From an uncultured Eubacteriales bacterium (GTDB lineage Bacteria; Bacillota; Clostridia; Oscillospirales; CAG-382), in the NCBI GenBank assembly GCA_900548115.1, contig URJL01000003.1:1-64000 (forward strand): 64,000 bases of DNA, given 5' to 3'. The notes below the pieces were generated by a model. It had not been told where the DNA came from and did no database searches. It saw only the letters and a program-made list of their open reading frames with translations. Position 1 is the stretch's first letter. Each line of letters begins with the position of its first letter. This document shows positions 62,565 to 64,000 of the stretch, piece by piece. The position numbers and the translations under genes were made by a program.

Positions 62565-63725
62565 TTACGCGCCGGGTATGGTCATATCAAAGTCGATGAT
62601 ACGGGCGAGAATAAAATTCGAAACATACATGCCCTCGGGGGAGAAGGCGTAGCCCTTCTCGGTTCGGCGAATGTGCCCCGAGCGGATGAACGGTTCCATT
62701 TTGGGAAGATACAACGTCTCGAAATCCCGTCCGAAAAGCTTGTGGAAGGTCTCGAGATCGACGCCGTCGCTCAGCCGCATGCGCAGCATGACATATTCGC
62801 CGATGCGCGAGGCGCGGGGAATGTCGATCATTTCGTCGATGATGCTCTCGGCTGCCCCCTTTTCGGAAAAGGAGTCGATGTAAAGACGCAAGTCTTTTTT
62901 AAACGAAAAGCGCTTGCCCGCAAAATACGAGTGCGCCGCGGGACCGATGCCGAGATACTCGTCGCCGTTCCAGTATTTGATGTTGTGGCGGCAGTAACGG
63001 TCCTTTTTGGCAAAATTGGAAATTTCATAATGAAAATAACCGTTTTGCAAAAGCATTTCGCGCGAGACGAAATACATATCGCGTTCCGTGTCCTCGTCGG
63101 GCAGAGGAAGCGTGTCCCGTCGCTCGAAAAAGGGTGTTCCCGGCTCGACCTTCAGCCCGTAAAACGAGATGTGCTCCGCGCCCAGCTTGAGCGCGGTATT
63201 AAGACTGCCGATGAGATCGGCGGGCGACTGTTCGGGAAGCCCGAACATAAGGTCGAGATTGATGTTGTCAAAGCCCGCTTTGCGCGCCGCGGAAAAGGCG
63301 GCGATATTTTCTTTCACATCGTGTACCCGCCCGCAGACCTTCAGGTCGCGGTCGCAGAAGCTCTGCGTGCCGAGACTCAGACGGTTCACGCCCGCCTTGC
63401 GAAAAGCTTTCAGCTTTTTCGGGTCAACCGTTCCGGGGTTTGCCTCGACCGTGACTTCGGCTTTTTTTGTGACATTGAAATCCCGATACAGCTGATGAAA
63501 CAGACGGTCGATCTGCTTTTCGTTCAAAAGCGAAGGCGTCCCGCCGCCGAGAAAAACGGTGTCGACCGCATAATCGGCGGTTTGCAGACCGTATTCGTCG
63601 AGCTGTGCGAAAAGCGCATCAAGATATTCGTTCGGAACTTCGCCTTGCGGGAGCGAATAGAAATCACAATAGAGACATTTTTTCAGGCAGAACGGGATGT
63701 GAATATATAATCCCAGTTTTTTCAT
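62565..63725 (-). CDS. hemW: Radical SAM haem chaperone HemW
   Basis: A 386-residue radical SAM protein of the HemW type. The cluster is Cys13, Cys17, Cys20 (HIPFCLKKCLYCDFYS), followed by FLGGGTPSLL, EANPGTV and SLGTQSF; NIKYWNGDEYLGIGPAAHSY is typical. HemW delivers haem to respiratory enzymes, and older annotations call it oxygen-independent coproporphyrinogen oxidase. ATG 63725 follows CGAGGATATT. It lies directly after lepA, a common adjacency. Confidence 0.94.
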   Translation of the reverse strand: MKKLGLYIHIPFCLKKCLYCDFYSLPQGEVPNEYLDALFAQLDEYGLQTADYAVDTVFLGGGTPSLLNEKQIDRLFHQLYRDFNVTKKAEVTVEANPGTVDPKKLKAFRKAGVNRLSLGTQSFCDRDLKVCGRVHDVKENIAAFSAARKAGFDNINLDLMFGLPEQSPADLIGSLNTALKLGAEHISFYGLKVEPGTPFFERRDTLPLPDEDTERDMYFVSREMLLQNGYFHYEISNFAKKDRYCRHNIKYWNGDEYLGIGPAAHSYFAGKRFSFKKDLRLYIDSFSEKGAAESIIDEMIDIPRASRIGEYVMLRMRLSDGVDLETFHKLFGRDFETLYLPKMEPFIRSGHIRRTEKGYAFSPEGMYVSNFILARIIDFDMTIPGA

Positions 63726-63748
63726 AATATCCTCGATTTTTGTAAAAA

Positions 63749-64000
63749 TCAGTCTTCATCAAATTTCAAGACTGCCATGAACGCCTCCTGCGGCACTTCC
63801 ACGCTGCCGAAGGAGCGCATGCGCTTTTTGCCTTCTTTCTGCTTTTCAAGAAGCTTTTTCTTTCGGGTGATATCGCCGCCGTAGCATTTGGCAAGCACGT
63901 CCTTGCGAAGGGCTTTTACCGTTTCGCGGGCGATGACTTTTCCGCCGATCGCCGCCTGAATCGGAATTTCGAAAAGCTGGCGCGGGATGTTGTCCTTTAA
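63749..64000 (-). CDS. lepA: Elongation factor 4 (LepA), C-terminal part
   Basis: The last 83 residues of LepA; the rest lies beyond the right edge of the window. The LepA-specific C-terminus is clear: LKDNIPRQLFEIPIQAAIG, KVIARETVKALRKDVLAKCYGGDITRKKKLL, KQKEGKKRMRSFGSVEVPQEAF, then FMAVLKFDED and a TGA. LepA is a ribosome-associated GTPase involved in back-translocation or initiation. The gene reads leftwards into hemW with a 23-base gap. Confidence 0.96.
   Translation of the reverse strand, partial: LKDNIPRQLFEIPIQAAIGGKVIARETVKALRKDVLAKCYGGDITRKKKLLEKQKEGKKRMRSFGSVEVPQEAFMAVLKFDED

Overview
The window looks like chromosomal DNA from an anaerobic, spore-forming member of the Clostridia, probably a gut-associated relative of the Oscillospiraceae. 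The evidence is mixed. Sporulation-type genes (yabP, yabQ, a SpoVB-like flippase) sit beside rqcP, HU and mazG. Diadenylate cyclase is followed by a YbbR protein. Glycyl-radical chemistry is present. Spacing of SigA-type promoters (TTGNNN-17-TATAAT) and strong AAGGAGG ribosome sites is typical of Firmicutes. No tRNA, rRNA, CRISPR array, prophage or intact transposase was seen.

Layout. 1-5.5 kb (minus strand): a glycyl radical enzyme, its activase and a Gfo/Idh/MocA oxidoreductase form one operon, next to a 2-keto-3-deoxygluconate kinase. 5.5-10 kb (plus): rlmH, then a heterodimeric ABC exporter behind a leader that can fold as an attenuator. 10-15.7 kb (minus): a GH78-like rhamnosidase, recG, a TIM-barrel isomerase and a ClpP-like protease. 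15.7-20.5 kb (plus): gap, then a WG-repeat surface protein, an ECF sigma factor and its membrane anti-sigma factor. 20.5-26.3 kb: an AraC regulator divergent from a tightly overlapped five-gene amino-sugar operon (two oxidoreductases, a TIM-barrel isomerase, nagB, nagA). 26.3-27 kb: a decayed GGDEF gene and low-complexity repeats. 27-31.4 kb (minus): HAD phosphatase, GH31, mscL, hpt, tsaB. 31.4-38.5 kb (minus): a 1.6-kiloresidue protein with the architecture of DUF4011 helicases but without their catalytic motifs, followed by an MreB-family actin and a metallophosphoesterase. 38.5-44.2 kb (plus): ROK glucokinase, asnS, aspartate aminotransferase, purB. 44.2-44.7 kb: a collapsed REP-associated transposase gene. 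44.7-64 kb (minus): AraC regulator, DUF4317 protein, yabQ, yabP, rqcP, HU, mazG, spoVB-like, hemZ, dtd, relA, recJ, rseC-like, an FAD oxidoreductase, cdaR, cdaA, birA, hemW and the 3' end of lepA.

How the parts fit. Sugar foraging dominates the first half: GH78 and GH31 hydrolases release sugars, KDG kinase and GAPDH lead into glycolysis, and NagA/NagB feed amino sugars to fructose-6-phosphate. The second half is housekeeping, stress signalling ((p)ppGpp, c-di-AMP), translation quality control and sporulation. The least ordinary items are the catalytically eroded giant helicase homologue in an MreB operon, the glycyl radical enzyme with an atypical active-site loop, the oxidoreductase/isomerase/NagA/NagB operon, and several regulatory RNA or promoter structures. 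All functions are read from sequence by eye; no database search was run.
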